A DNA stretch of 64,000 bases from JBLXBZ01 sp048265185 (GTDB lineage Bacteria > Pseudomonadota > Alphaproteobacteria > Rhizobiales > Stappiaceae). The notes below the pieces were generated by a model. It worked only from the letters and a program-made list of their open reading frames with translations. It made no database searches and had not been told where the DNA came from. Position numbers and translations under genes: made by a program. Shown in pieces: positions 7,385-16,669 of this stretch (within the stretch, counting starts at the first letter, position 1; every line of letters begins with the position of its first letter). The stretch is from positions 1-64,000 of the forward strand of contig JBLXBZ010000005.1 in NCBI GenBank assembly GCA_048265185.1. The letters run 5' to 3'.

Positions 7385-9721
7385 TCATCCGCGCAGCAGG
7401 CGCATGGCGTTGGCGACCACCAGCAGCGACACCCCCACATCCGCCGCGATGGCGCCCCACATGCTGGCGAGGCCGAAGGCGGTCAGTCCGACGAAGAGCG
7501 CTTTCGTCGCCAAGGCGAAAACGATATTCTGGCGGATGACGTCCATGGCCCGGCGCGAATGGCCCACCAGCCAGGGAAGTTTGTCGATGTCGTCGCTCAT
7601 CAACGCGATGTCGGCGGTTTCAATGGCCGCGTCCGAGCCCATGGCGCCCATGGCGATGGCGAAATGGGCGCGGGCCATGGCCGGCGCGTCGTTCACCCCG
7701 TCGCCGACCATGGCGACCACGCCATGGTTTTGCGTCAGCTCGTCAATGGCGGCGAGCTTATCTTCCGGCAATAGTTCCGCGCGAACGTCGTCAACGCCGA
7801 CGGCGTCGGCGACGGCTTTGGCGGTGCGGGCGTTGTCGCCGGTGAGCATGACGATTTTGCGCACCCCCTGAGCGCGCAGCGCCTTGACGGCGCGCGCCGC
7901 CTCGGGCCGGATCTGGTCGCGCAGCTCGATGAGGCCCATGATTTGCGTCTCAAGACCAACGACCACCAATGTGTTGCCCGCGATCTCAATTTGATTGATC
8001 AAGCTTTGCGCCGCTGCATCCTTCAAGGGGGCGTTTGCGCCTGCGCCGCATTTTTCCGCCGCGAAACGGGGGGAGCCAAGCCAGATCGCGCCGCCTTCGT
8101 CCCCGGCGTTTCGCCCTTCGACGCCTTTGCCGGCAATGGCGCGGGCGTCCTCGGCGGGGCGGAACGTCACGTTTTCGCGTGCGGCGCGCTCCAGAATCGC
8201 CTTGGCCAATGGATGCGCGCTCCGCGCTTCCAGAGCGGCGGCTAGGGCGAGCAGGCGGCGCGGATCCGCTCCGTTCAGGGGGTGAAGACTGGCCACTTCC
8301 GGCGCGCCGAGCGTCAAGGTTCCGGTCTTGTCTATGGCCAGGGCTTGCAGTTTTGAAGGCGCCTCCACATAGGCGCCGCCCTTGATCAGCACGCCGGCGC
8401 GGGCGGAGGAGGCGAGGGCGGCGACGATGGAGATCGGCGTTGAAATCACCAAGGCGCAGGGGCAGGCGATCACCAGCAGCACCAAGGCGTTATAGAACCA
8501 GTCCGCCCAGTTTCCCCCAAGGAGCAGCGGCGGGGTTACGGCGATGGCCAGCGCCAGCGCCATGATCAAGGGCGTGTAAATTCGGGCGAATTTCGTCACC
8601 CATTGCTCCACCGGAGCCCGGCGCGCATGAGCGTCGCCCACCATCTGGATGATTTTCGACAGCACGCTGTCGCCCGCCGCCTTGATGGCGCGAATGGTCA
8701 AGGCGCCTTCGCCGTTGATGGTTCCGGCATAGACCGTGTCGCCAGTCTGCTTGGCCACCGGCGCGCTTTCCCCGGTGATGGGCGCTTGATTCACCTCGCC
8801 GGCGCCGGCGACGACCTCTCCGTCAAGGGCGATGCGCTCGCCGCCGCGGACGATGAACAGATCGCCGATGGCGACCTTCTCCGCCGGGAGGTCTTGCTCC
8901 GCGCCGTCGGCTCCGATCACTCGGGCCGTTGGCGGCGAAAGATCCAGAAGAGCGGCCACCGCGTTGCGCGCCCGTCCCACGCTCCAGCTTTCAAGAGTTA
9001 GGGAGAGAGCGAAGAAAAACGCCACCGTCGCCGCTTCAAAATACTCTCCAAGAGCGATGGCGCCCGCCACCGCAACCATCATCAGAAGGTTCATGTCGGG
9101 CGAGAGACGGCGCGCCGCCGACCACGCTTTGGGCGCCACTTGCCAGACGCCAAAGCCCACCGCCGTCATGAACAGGCCGATTTCCACTAAGGGCGTGGGG
9201 GCGTGACCGTGACCGGAAAAAAGATTGAGCGCGCCGGCCGCCCCTGTTTCAACCATGTGGAAGATCAGTCCGGCGAGCCAGAAGCCGGCGCTGAAGGCGG
9301 TGAAAAACTTTTGCCGCGCCAGATGGGCCGCCTGATCGGTCTCCGCGCTTTGCGGGCTCCATGGTTTCGCACTCATGCCGGTTGAGGCGACCAGCTTGAG
9401 GATGCGCTCATCGCTTACGGAAGCGGCGCCTGGAAGCAGGGTCATACGGGCGTTGAGCGCGTCGAAGGTCAATTTGTCGCTCCCGCCTACATGAGGGCCG
9501 ACGACCTTATTCAGGATCGCCACTTCTTCCGCGCAGTCCAGACCGTTCACCCGGAAGCTGCGCCCTGCGGCGGGCGGCGGCGGCGCGGCAGAAGACGCCC
9601 CTGACCCTGACGCGCAGGATGTCTGGCCGCCGCCGCAACAGGCGCTCGCGCTGGAGGGGGCGTTTATACTCAAGCAGGGCCGCTCGCGCCCGGGGGCGGA
9701 TTCATGGTCTTCTTGCGACAT
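7385..9721 (-). CDS. Heavy-metal-translocating P1B-type ATPase (Zn/Cd/Pb exporter type)
   Basis: A 778-residue ATPase. It has a Cys-rich, His-poor N-terminal tail (ACCGGGQTSC, 27-36), a heavy-metal-associated domain with an unusual GLDCAEEV motif (60-67), the actuator TGES (317-320), the transmembrane metal motif CPC (420-422), the phosphorylation site DKTGTLT (464-470), the SAHP motif and the GDGVNDAP hinge. CPC with a DxxCA-type N-terminus suits Zn2+, Cd2+ or Pb2+ export to the periplasm more than copper. The ATG at 9721 has an AAGGA ribosome site. A MerR-type promoter lies directly upstream, pointing to metal-inducible expression; no MerR gene is present in the window. Confidence 0.92.
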   Translation of the reverse strand: MSQEDHESAPGRERPCLSINAPSSASACCGGGQTSCASGSGASSAAPPPPAAGRSFRVNGLDCAEEVAILNKVVGPHVGGSDKLTFDALNARMTLLPGAASVSDERILKLVASTGMSAKPWSPQSAETDQAAHLARQKFFTAFSAGFWLAGLIFHMVETGAAGALNLFSGHGHAPTPLVEIGLFMTAVGFGVWQVAPKAWSAARRLSPDMNLLMMVAVAGAIALGEYFEAATVAFFFALSLTLESWSVGRARNAVAALLDLSPPTARVIGADGAEQDLPAEKVAIGDLFIVRGGERIALDGEVVAGAGEVNQAPITGESAPVAKQTGDTVYAGTINGEGALTIRAIKAAGDSVLSKIIQMVGDAHARRAPVEQWVTKFARIYTPLIMALALAIAVTPPLLLGGNWADWFYNALVLLVIACPCALVISTPISIVAALASSARAGVLIKGGAYVEAPSKLQALAIDKTGTLTLGAPEVASLHPLNGADPRRLLALAAALEARSAHPLAKAILERAARENVTFRPAEDARAIAGKGVEGRNAGDEGGAIWLGSPRFAAEKCGAGANAPLKDAAAQSLINQIEIAGNTLVVVGLETQIMGLIELRDQIRPEAARAVKALRAQGVRKIVMLTGDNARTAKAVADAVGVDDVRAELLPEDKLAAIDELTQNHGVVAMVGDGVNDAPAMARAHFAIAMGAMGSDAAIETADIALMSDDIDKLPWLVGHSRRAMDVIRQNIVFALATKALFVGLTAFGLASMWGAIAADVGVSLLVVANAMRLLRG

Positions 9722-9753
9722 TGGAAATCCTTGGTGAAAATTATCTCACCCAC

Positions 9754-9784
9754 AAGATAGGATCTCTAGCGGCTAGAGCTTCAA
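9754..9784 (-). promoter_or_regulatory. MerR-family metal-responsive promoter
   Basis: On the minus strand TTGAAG (-35, 9784-9779) and TATCTT (-10, 9759-9754) are 19 bp apart, and the spacer holds a perfect CTCTAGC-C-GCTAGAG dyad. An overlong 19-20 bp spacer filled by a dyad is the hallmark of ZntR/CadR/PbrR-type promoters, which the regulator untwists when metal binds. It drives the ATPase gene. Confidence 0.75.
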
Positions 9785-9817
9785 GCGAAAAATTACGCGG
9801 CGACGGTTTTCACCAAA

Positions 9818-9845
9818 ACAGCCTCGCCAGCATGGGCGAGGCTGT
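9818..9845 (-). terminator. Rho-independent terminator after the malonate operon
   Basis: Eleven-base arms (ACAGCCTCGCC / GGCGAGGCTGT) with a 6-base loop, followed on the minus strand by a TTTTGG run. It lies 29 bases after the stop codon of the malonyl-CoA synthetase gene. Confidence 0.75.
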
Positions 9846-9873
9846 CTTGTCACGCTTGGGCTGATCGTCGCGA

Positions 9874-11409
9874 TCAGCTTTTGAAAGTATCGCGATAGGT
9901 CTCGCGCAAAACGTTCTTCTGTACTTTGGCCATGGTGTTGCGCGGCAATTCATCGATTGCGAACAGGCGTTTGGGCTGTTTGAAACGCGCCAGCTTGTCC
10001 TTGACCCCGGCCAGAATGCGCTCTTCGTCGAAGTCGGCGCCGGGGCTGGGAACCACCACGGCGAGAACCCCTTCGCCGAAGTCGGGGTGGGGAACGCCAA
10101 AGACGGCGGATTCTTTCACTCCTTCTTGCTCGTCCAGCAACAATTCGATCTCCTTGGGATAGATATTATACCCCCCGGAGATGATCAGATCCTTGGCCCG
10201 TCCGACGATGTTCACATAACCGTCGGCGTCCACCAGTCCCAGATCGCCGGTGATGAAGAAACCGTCGTCGCGGAATTCTTCCTTGGTTTTTTCCGGCATC
10301 CGCCAGTAGCCCTTAAAAACATTCGGTCCCTTGACTTCGATGACGCCGATTTCGCCTTGCGCCACCTCGTCGCCCGTCTCCGGGTCGCAAATCCGCAGCT
10401 CAACCTCCGGCAAAGGAAAACCGACGGTGCCCGCCCGCCGTTCGCCCTCATAGGGGTTGGAGGTGTTCATATTGGTTTCCGTCATGCCATAGCGTTCGAG
10501 AATGCGGTGACCGGTTCGTTTTTCAAATTCAACATGGGTTTCCGCCAGCAGCGGCGCGCTTCCCGACACGAATAGGCGCATATGGGACGTGAGTTTCTTG
10601 TCGAAGCGCTCATCGCCCAGAAGCCGGGTGTAGAACGTGGGCACGCCCATCATGGTGGTGGCTTTGGGCATGTTCTCGATCATGGCGTCAAGCTGGAACC
10701 CGGGCAGGAAGATCATGGAGGCCCCGGCCAGCAGGCAAACGTTGGTGGCGACGAAAAGCCCATGGGTGTGAAAAATCGGCAGGGCGTGCAGCAGAACGTC
10801 GTTTTCGTCGAAGCGCCAGGCGTTGATCAACGAGCGGGCGTTCGACAGCAGGTTGTTCTGGGTCAGCATGGCGCCCTTGGAGCGCCCGGTGGTGCCGGAG
10901 GTGTATAGAAAGGCCGCCAGATCATCGCCGGAGCGCGGGACGGTGTCGAAGTCGGCGGGCTGGTGGTCCGCCGCGTCGAGCAAAGCGCCGGAACCGTCGC
11001 TGTTGAGGGTGATGACATGGGCGCCGGCGTCCTCGGCCACCGGCGTCAGCGCGTTGAGATTGGCTACGTCGCAAACCAGAAGCCGGGGCTCGGCGTCGGT
11101 GACGAAATAGCGGACCTCCTCGGCGGTATAGGCGGTGTTTAGCGGCAGGAACACGGCGCCCGCCTGAACGCAGGCCGCGTAAAGCGCCAGAGCCTCGGCG
11201 GATTTATGCACCTGAACGGCGACCCGCTCCCCCGGCGTGACGCCTAAAGCTTGCAGGACGTTCGCCAGCCGCGCCGCTTGGGCTATGAATTGCGAATAAC
11301 TCAGGCGCGTTCCGTCCGGCAAGTGCAGGAAGGTTTTTTCGCTTTTTTCATGGGGCGCGAATAATGCGTCGTAAAGCACATTGGCGTGCGCGCCGGTTTG
11401 TGAAGTCAT
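9874..11409 (-). CDS. matB: Malonyl-CoA synthetase
   Basis: A 511-residue acyl-CoA synthetase (ANL superfamily) with FLYTSGTTGRSKGAM (about 168-182), the ERYGMTETN motif, the TGDLG hinge and the C-terminal lysine in NTMAKVQK. Sequence and length fit MatB, which makes malonyl-CoA from malonate, CoA and ATP in the cytoplasm. It is the last gene of an operon with malonyl-CoA decarboxylase and a TRAP transporter, the standard rhizobial arrangement; a terminator follows. Confidence 0.9.
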   Translation of the reverse strand: MTSQTGAHANVLYDALFAPHEKSEKTFLHLPDGTRLSYSQFIAQAARLANVLQALGVTPGERVAVQVHKSAEALALYAACVQAGAVFLPLNTAYTAEEVRYFVTDAEPRLLVCDVANLNALTPVAEDAGAHVITLNSDGSGALLDAADHQPADFDTVPRSGDDLAAFLYTSGTTGRSKGAMLTQNNLLSNARSLINAWRFDENDVLLHALPIFHTHGLFVATNVCLLAGASMIFLPGFQLDAMIENMPKATTMMGVPTFYTRLLGDERFDKKLTSHMRLFVSGSAPLLAETHVEFEKRTGHRILERYGMTETNMNTSNPYEGERRAGTVGFPLPEVELRICDPETGDEVAQGEIGVIEVKGPNVFKGYWRMPEKTKEEFRDDGFFITGDLGLVDADGYVNIVGRAKDLIISGGYNIYPKEIELLLDEQEGVKESAVFGVPHPDFGEGVLAVVVPSPGADFDEERILAGVKDKLARFKQPKRLFAIDELPRNTMAKVQKNVLRETYRDTFKS

Positions 11410-11483
11410 GATCTTACGCCTTTTTCTGATTTTACGTCTGATGAGCCCGGCGCCTGGTGGAGTTGACGCGTGGCTCTGATGGG

Positions 11484-12851
11484 TCAGACATTTTCTTTCT
11501 TACGTTGCGCCCTGGAGGTTTTTTCTTGCGAGGCCCGGTGGGCGGCGGCCAATGCGCGGATGGCGCGGGTTGTGTTGACCTCGCGCTTTTGCGCATATAT
11601 CTCGTGATTAGCTTCAACGGCCTTGAGGTCGTAAAGGTAGTTGACCATGACGCCAAGGGACTGGGCGCGGCCTTTGGCGGAGAGGTCGCCGCCGGCGTTG
11701 ATTTGTTCAAGGCGAGCGCCATTGCCCAGATGAAAGCGGGCGACCGGATCAATGGGCTGGCCGTCGTCCCGTTTGGCCTCAATCAGATAGGTGGCCGCCA
11801 GAGCGCGCAGGCTGTCTCCCTGTTCTTCAAGACTTTCTGTCGATGGGTTTTGCAATAGTTGGGCGATGGGGTCGCCGGCGCGCTCTTCCTCGCTCGGCGC
11901 GTCGCTGTCTTGAGAAGCGCCACCGCTGCTTTTCAGCCATTTGACGAAGCCTGGAACCGGCGAAAGAGTGACGAAGGTCTTCAAGTTGGGTAGGGATTGA
12001 GACAGATCCAGCGCAACCTGTTTGATGAGGAAATTGCCGAAGGAAACCCCCGCCAGCCCCTTTTGGCAATTGGAGATGGAATAGAAGACGGCGGTGCTCG
12101 CCGTCTCTTGGCCGATCACTTCCCGGTTTTCCGCCAGCAGGCTTTGAATGGAGCCGGGGATGCCGTCGGTCAGGGCCACTTCGACGAAAATCAGCGGCTC
12201 GTCCGGCATGGCGGGATGAAAAAAGGCGAAACAGCGCCGGTCTTCCGGTTGCAGGCGCCGGCGCAGGTCGTCCCAGTCATCAATGGCGTGAACTGCTTCA
12301 TATTCGATGATCTTGTCGAGAATATTCGCCGGCGTGCGCCAGTCAATGTGGCGCAGCACCAGAAAGCCGCGGTTGAACCATGATAGAAACAGATGCTGGA
12401 AGTCTAAATCAATGCGCCGGAAGGATGGCTCCTGTTTAAGCAAAGCAAGCAGGTCCGCGCGCATTTTCACGATCCGCCCCGTTCCCCCCGGAACCCGGTT
12501 GAGGCGGCGCAGCAATTCCTGCCGGCGCGGCTCCGACGCTTTCAAGACTTTAGCCAGAATCTGCGGATCGCGGGCTTCGCCATATGCGGCGCTGGCCGCG
12601 GTCAGCTCATGGGCGTCCAGATCGTAATGATCGGCGAGATGAGTGAAGAACGCGTGTTTGTCCGCCTCGTTCAGCTGTTCGTATCGGTCCAGAATCGCCG
12701 CCGCGATCCGACTGCCGGAGGCCTCTCCCCGTTCTGAAAGCAGGGCGGAGCACAGCTCCTCCATGGAGCGGTGATCATGGCTTGGAGCGCCGGAGACCGC
12801 TCGTTCAAACAACGAGGAGAGAATATCCTGAAGGAAATTGGTTCGCGTCAT
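11484..12851 (-). CDS. matA: Malonyl-CoA decarboxylase
   Basis: A 455-residue protein with the helical N-terminal region and the GNAT-like C-terminal catalytic domain of malonyl-CoA decarboxylases (FAFFHPAMPDEPLIFVEVAL, CQKGLAGVSFGNFLIKQV, FVTLSPVPGF). The HPAMPDEP and LSP segments are strongly conserved in the family. It turns malonyl-CoA into acetyl-CoA and CO2, feeding malonate carbon into central metabolism. The start at 12851 overlaps the TRAP permease stop codon by 4 bases (ATGA). The frame is open further upstream, but that part lies inside the permease gene. Confidence 0.92.
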   Translation of the reverse strand: MTRTNFLQDILSSLFERAVSGAPSHDHRSMEELCSALLSERGEASGSRIAAAILDRYEQLNEADKHAFFTHLADHYDLDAHELTAASAAYGEARDPQILAKVLKASEPRRQELLRRLNRVPGGTGRIVKMRADLLALLKQEPSFRRIDLDFQHLFLSWFNRGFLVLRHIDWRTPANILDKIIEYEAVHAIDDWDDLRRRLQPEDRRCFAFFHPAMPDEPLIFVEVALTDGIPGSIQSLLAENREVIGQETASTAVFYSISNCQKGLAGVSFGNFLIKQVALDLSQSLPNLKTFVTLSPVPGFVKWLKSSGGASQDSDAPSEEERAGDPIAQLLQNPSTESLEEQGDSLRALAATYLIEAKRDDGQPIDPVARFHLGNGARLEQINAGGDLSAKGRAQSLGVMVNYLYDLKAVEANHEIYAQKREVNTTRAIRALAAAHRASQEKTSRAQRKKENV

Positions 12852-14167
12852 AACGGCGGCCCCATCACAAGCTCCGGCAGCCAGGTGGCGATGCCGGGAA
12901 AAATGCAAAGAAGCAGGATCGCCAGCACCATGCATCCTACATAGGGAAGGGATCCCATCAGAATTGTGCGCAGATGAATGTCTGGAGCTATACCATTGAT
13001 AACATAGAGATTCAATCCCACCGGCGGCGTGATAAGCCCTACTTCCATATTGATGGTGAGCACTACGGCGAACCAATAGGGGTCGAAGCCGGCGCTGATG
13101 ATGACGGGAAACAACACCGGCGAGGTCATGAGAATAACCGCGACGGGCGGCAAGAAAAACCCGGCCACCAGAAGGAAGATGTTGACGATGAACATCAGGA
13201 CCCAGCGGTTGACGTCTAGCGCGCTGATCCATTCGGCGATGGACTGAGTGATGCCCAGGCTCGACATCATATAGGCGAACACGCCCGCGGCGCCGATGAT
13301 GTAAAGGATCATGACGCTTTCGCGGGTTGAATCGCGCAGCACCGTCCAAATGTCTTTGAAATTCCACATGCGGTAGATGATGACGGCGATCACCATGCAC
13401 AGGAGCGCGCCCACGGCCGCGGTTTCAGAAGGGGTGGCGATGCCGCCGTACATGGCGTAGAGCACCCCGAGAATGATCAGCAGGAAGGGTAAAACCTTCG
13501 GCAGAATTTCAAAGCGCTGGCGCCAGGAATAGTTGTTGGCGGACAGAACGTCGGCGGTTCCATGTTTGGCGGTGCTATAGATCGACCAGACCATGAATAG
13601 GGCCACCAGCAAGAAACCCGGCATGACGCCTGCGAGAAACAGTCGTCCGATGGAGGTTTCCGTGGCGATGCCATAGACGATCATGGTGACCGAGGGGGGA
13701 ATGAGAATGCCAAGAGTGCCGCCGGCGGCGATGGAGCCGGCGGCGACGGTGTCCGGATAGCCGCGTTTGCGCATCTCCGGAATGCCCATTTTGCCGATGG
13801 CGGCGCAGGTGGCGGGAGATGAACCGGACATGGCGGCGAAGAGCGCGCATGCGCCAAGATTGGAGATCACCAGACCGCCGGGAACCCGGGTCAGCCAGCG
13901 GTCGAGGGCTTCATAAAGGTCCGCCCCGGCTCGGGTTGAGGCGATGGCCGCGCCCATGATGATGAACATGGGGATCGACAACAGAGCGAAGCTATGCAGC
14001 TCGCCGAAGAAAATCTCCGGCAGGAGGGAGAGAGCGCGGGCGCCGTCAAATACGACGAGGAAGCCGGCGGCGACGATCAAAAGTCCAGAAGCGACGGAAA
14101 CGCCGGAAAATAATACGATAATGGTTGCGAGCGCGACAAAGCCGCCAAGAGTGAGGGGGTCCATCAA
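12848..14167 (-). CDS. matM: TRAP transporter large permease (DctM type), malonate
   Basis: A 439-residue protein with about 12 hydrophobic segments and DctM features (IPMFIIMGAAIASTRAG, GGTLGILIPPSVTMIVYG, MEVGLITPPVGLNLYVING). It is the ion-coupled transport subunit of a tripartite secondary transporter. Overlaps of 4 bases with both neighbours show tight coupling with the small permease and the decarboxylase. Malonate as substrate is inferred from matA and matB in the same operon. Confidence 0.9.
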   Translation of the reverse strand: MMDPLTLGGFVALATIIVLFSGVSVASGLLIVAAGFLVVFDGARALSLLPEIFFGELHSFALLSIPMFIIMGAAIASTRAGADLYEALDRWLTRVPGGLVISNLGACALFAAMSGSSPATCAAIGKMGIPEMRKRGYPDTVAAGSIAAGGTLGILIPPSVTMIVYGIATETSIGRLFLAGVMPGFLLVALFMVWSIYSTAKHGTADVLSANNYSWRQRFEILPKVLPFLLIILGVLYAMYGGIATPSETAAVGALLCMVIAVIIYRMWNFKDIWTVLRDSTRESVMILYIIGAAGVFAYMMSSLGITQSIAEWISALDVNRWVLMFIVNIFLLVAGFFLPPVAVILMTSPVLFPVIISAGFDPYWFAVVLTINMEVGLITPPVGLNLYVINGIAPDIHLRTILMGSLPYVGCMVLAILLLCIFPGIATWLPELVMGPPL

Positions 14168-14736
14168 TGCGCTCCCGTGGAGAGGTTCGGCTCGTGAATT
14201 TCAAAAGCTTCCGTCAGAAGATCCGCGATCAACTGCAGTAGAAAAAGGCCGAAGCCGATGGGCATGGCGATATAAGGAATCCAGAGCTTGATCGCCCAAA
14301 CGGATTCGGACGACCATCCCCGCGCCCACGCCACGTGCCAGAGCTCGAAACCGTAGTAGAACATCACCGACGTGATGGCTATGGTGACCAGAAGGATGAC
14401 GGTCATGAGAAACCTGCGCGGCTTTTCCGGCAGCATCAACGGCACGAGATCGACGTTCACATGCCCGCGCAGTTTCTGCACATAAGGGAGGCCGACCAAA
14501 GTGGCCCCGATCATCAGATAGATCACCGCCTCGGTTTGCCAGATGGTTGAAAGACCAAGGACGAAGCGAATGAAGATCATTTGGCAAGTGATGACGATCG
14601 AGGCGAGGATCATCATGGCGGCGAGAACGCCGCAGGCGCTTGAGATGAAGCCTATGGCGGCGATGAAGCGGGCGACGAGTGCGGCCGGCGTCCCGCCTTC
14701 CGGCGGTTTGGCCTGTGGCGATTTGACATGCGTCAT
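14164..14736 (-). CDS. matQ: TRAP transporter small permease (DctQ type)
   Basis: A 190-residue protein with four hydrophobic helices typical of DctQ, including the amphipathic FIRFVLGLSTIWQTEA segment and the LRGHVNVDL stretch. I start it at the ATG at 14736; the frame is open to a TTG at 14787, and neither start has a strong ribosome site. It pairs with the large permease whose start it overlaps. Confidence 0.87.
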   Translation of the reverse strand: MTHVKSPQAKPPEGGTPAALVARFIAAIGFISSACGVLAAMMILASIVITCQMIFIRFVLGLSTIWQTEAVIYLMIGATLVGLPYVQKLRGHVNVDLVPLMLPEKPRRFLMTVILLVTIAITSVMFYYGFELWHVAWARGWSSESVWAIKLWIPYIAMPIGFGLFLLQLIADLLTEAFEIHEPNLSTGAH

Positions 14737-14838
14737 GGAGGCTTGAATCCGGAAAATATGCAGATATCGCAGATGGATATAGGTCAACCGGACCGAAGGC
14801 GAGAGGCCATGACGGCCCGGTTGAACGGCGATTTGGGC

Positions 14839-15828
14839 TTATTTAACCGAAAGCGCCATATCGAGCAGTTGCTGCCCGTTAGGCGTGTCTTCGACGAAGG
14901 CCGGATAGGACGACGTCTTGGCCAGAGCCTGCCAGGCGTCGAACTCCTCCGCGGTCATGGGCTTGATTTCAACCCCGGCCTCCTTGAAGGCTTCGGCGGA
15001 AGCCGCGTCTTCCTTCTTGGCTTCCTCCAGATAATAGGCGGTGGCTTTCGCCGCTCCCGCTTGCAGCGCCGCCTTCTGTTCGTCGTTCAGGCCTTCATAG
15101 GTGGATTTATTCATCAGAAGAGGCTGATACATGAACCAAAGGGCCACGTCTCCGGCGGGCGTGTAGCATTTTGTCTGTTCGAAAAGACGGTAGGAGGCGA
15201 AGGAGGACGACGAGGTGTTGACCCCGGTCAAAACGCCGGTCTGCATGGCGTTATAGACTTCCGAAGACGCCATGGAGGCGATGGAGGCCCCCGCCGCGGC
15301 AAGCATTTGCTCGAAGGATTTGCCCGCGGCGCGAACGGTCTCGCCCTTCACGTCTTCCGGCTTGGTGATGCATTTGTCTTTGCCGGCGAAACCGCCCGCC
15401 AGATAGCCATGCACCAAGACCATGACGTCGTCTTCCGCCATGATGTTTTCCAGCTCGCCCATGAACGCGCTGTCGTTCATGCGCGCCGCGTGATCATGGT
15501 TTTTGATCAATCCCGGCATTAGGGTCAGGTTATAAGCCGGCTGTTGGCCGCCCGCGTAGGAGAGAGGAAACACAGTCATGTCCAGAAGGCCGCGGGACAA
15601 AGGCTTATATTGCTCGCGCGCCTTGAACAGGGAGCCTGACGGAAAAATTTTGATTTCAAGATCAACGTCGGCGGCGGCGACTTCATCGGCGACGATTTGC
15701 GCGACCTTATGGCGAACGTCATTGGTCGACCACTGGTGCGACAATTTCAATTCGGTGGCGGAGCTGGCGCTCACCATGGCTGTTGAAAGCAAAAGCGCGG
15801 CTGCGCCGGCGGTAAAAAATTTTCTCAT
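14839..15828 (-). CDS. matP: TRAP transporter periplasmic solute-binding protein (DctP type)
   Basis: A 329-residue secreted binding protein. The ATG at 15828 follows a clear GGAGG site and opens a Sec signal peptide (KFFTAGAAALLLSTAMVSASSA), so the longer open frame upstream is not used. The DctP body is recognisable by LKLSHQWSTND, IKIFPSGSLF and EVYNAMQTGVLTGVN, the last near the substrate-binding region. First gene of the operon; captures malonate in the periplasm, by inference from the operon. Confidence 0.9.
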   Translation of the reverse strand: MRKFFTAGAAALLLSTAMVSASSATELKLSHQWSTNDVRHKVAQIVADEVAAADVDLEIKIFPSGSLFKAREQYKPLSRGLLDMTVFPLSYAGGQQPAYNLTLMPGLIKNHDHAARMNDSAFMGELENIMAEDDVMVLVHGYLAGGFAGKDKCITKPEDVKGETVRAAGKSFEQMLAAAGASIASMASSEVYNAMQTGVLTGVNTSSSSFASYRLFEQTKCYTPAGDVALWFMYQPLLMNKSTYEGLNDEQKAALQAGAAKATAYYLEEAKKEDAASAEAFKEAGVEIKPMTAEEFDAWQALAKTSSYPAFVEDTPNGQQLLDMALSVK

Positions 15829-15926
15829 GTTTTCCTCCCAGAGAACTCGTAGGAGGCGCTCTTTATGCTTTATACGTCCCCCCAACTTCCTCAAGTCTGC
15901 ATTTATTGCATTCCAAGTCAAATTTT

Positions 15927-15936
15927 TTGTATACAA
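15927..15936. promoter_or_regulatory. GntR operator candidate TTGTATACAA
   Basis: A perfect 10-bp palindrome in the divergent region between matP and the GntR gene, with a further half-site (ATTGTAT) at 15947-15953. Its place and form fit an FCD-type GntR operator controlling both directions. Confidence 0.6.
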
Positions 15937-15979
15937 TAATCTAGGTATTGTATTCCTGGTGGCCTGATGATTGGCGCTT

Positions 15980-16630
15980 ATGATGGTTAAACCCGCAGAT
16001 CGCATACGTGAACAGTTGGAGCAGGAGATCGTCGCCGGCGCGTTTTCCAATGGAGAACGGCTTGACGAGGTGACGTTGTCCCAGCGCTTTGATGTGTCGC
16101 GAACGCCTGTGCGTGAAGCTTTGCAGGCGCTGGCGGCCTCGGGTCTGGTGGAGCAAATTCCCCGGCGCGGCGTGTTCGTGCGCTATCCAAGCTTTATCGA
16201 AGTCATTGAAATGTTTGAGGTGATGGCCGAGCTTGAAGCCATGTGCGGCCGTCTTGCCACCCGGCGGATCTCAAAGGAGGGGATGAAGGCGTTGGAGGCG
16301 GCGGCGAGCGCTTGCGAGCAGGTGTTGGAACGCGGCGACACGGATGAATATTACCGTGAAAACGAGCGCTTCCATCATCTTCTTTATGAAGCCAGCGGCA
16401 ATGCGTTTCTCGCGGCGGAAGCCTCGCGCTTGCATAAGCGCTTGCAGCCTTTTCGCCGCTTGCAATTGCGCGTGCGCGGGCGAATGGAGCAGTCCATGCG
16501 CGAGCATCGCGACATTCTCACCGCGTTTCACAGCGGCGATTGCGCCATGGCGGCGAAGGTCATGCGCGCCCATATCGCCGTTCAGGGCGAGCGGTTCAAC
16601 GACTTCATGGCCACCTATAGCGCCGGTTGA
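15980..16630 (+). CDS. matR: GntR-family (FCD) regulator of malonate utilisation
   Basis: A regulator of about 216 residues. The winged helix (ADRIREQLEQEIVAGAF, LSQRFDVSRTPVREALQALA) and the FCD helical domain, with a metal-type HHLLYEASGN and MREHRDIL, are both complete. It is transcribed away from matPQMAB, as MatR is in rhizobia. The start is one of ATG 15980, ATG 15983 or TTG 15971; none has a clear ribosome site. Confidence 0.85.
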   Translation: MMVKPADRIREQLEQEIVAGAFSNGERLDEVTLSQRFDVSRTPVREALQALAASGLVEQIPRRGVFVRYPSFIEVIEMFEVMAELEAMCGRLATRRISKEGMKALEAAASACEQVLERGDTDEYYRENERFHHLLYEASGNAFLAAEASRLHKRLQPFRRLQLRVRGRMEQSMREHRDILTAFHSGDCAMAAKVMRAHIAVQGERFNDFMATYSAG

Positions 16631-16636
16631 CCAAGA

Positions 16637-16659
16637 CGGGGCGCAGTTAACGCGCCCCG
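16637..16659. terminator. Hairpin between convergent genes
   Basis: CGGGGCGC / GCGCCCCG arms with a 7-base loop lie between the ends of the GntR gene and the convergent glyoxalase-related gene; a pyrimidine-rich CTCCTTTCCTC tract follows on the plus strand. Probably a shared terminator. Confidence 0.6.
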
Positions 16660-16669
16660 CCTCCTTTCC

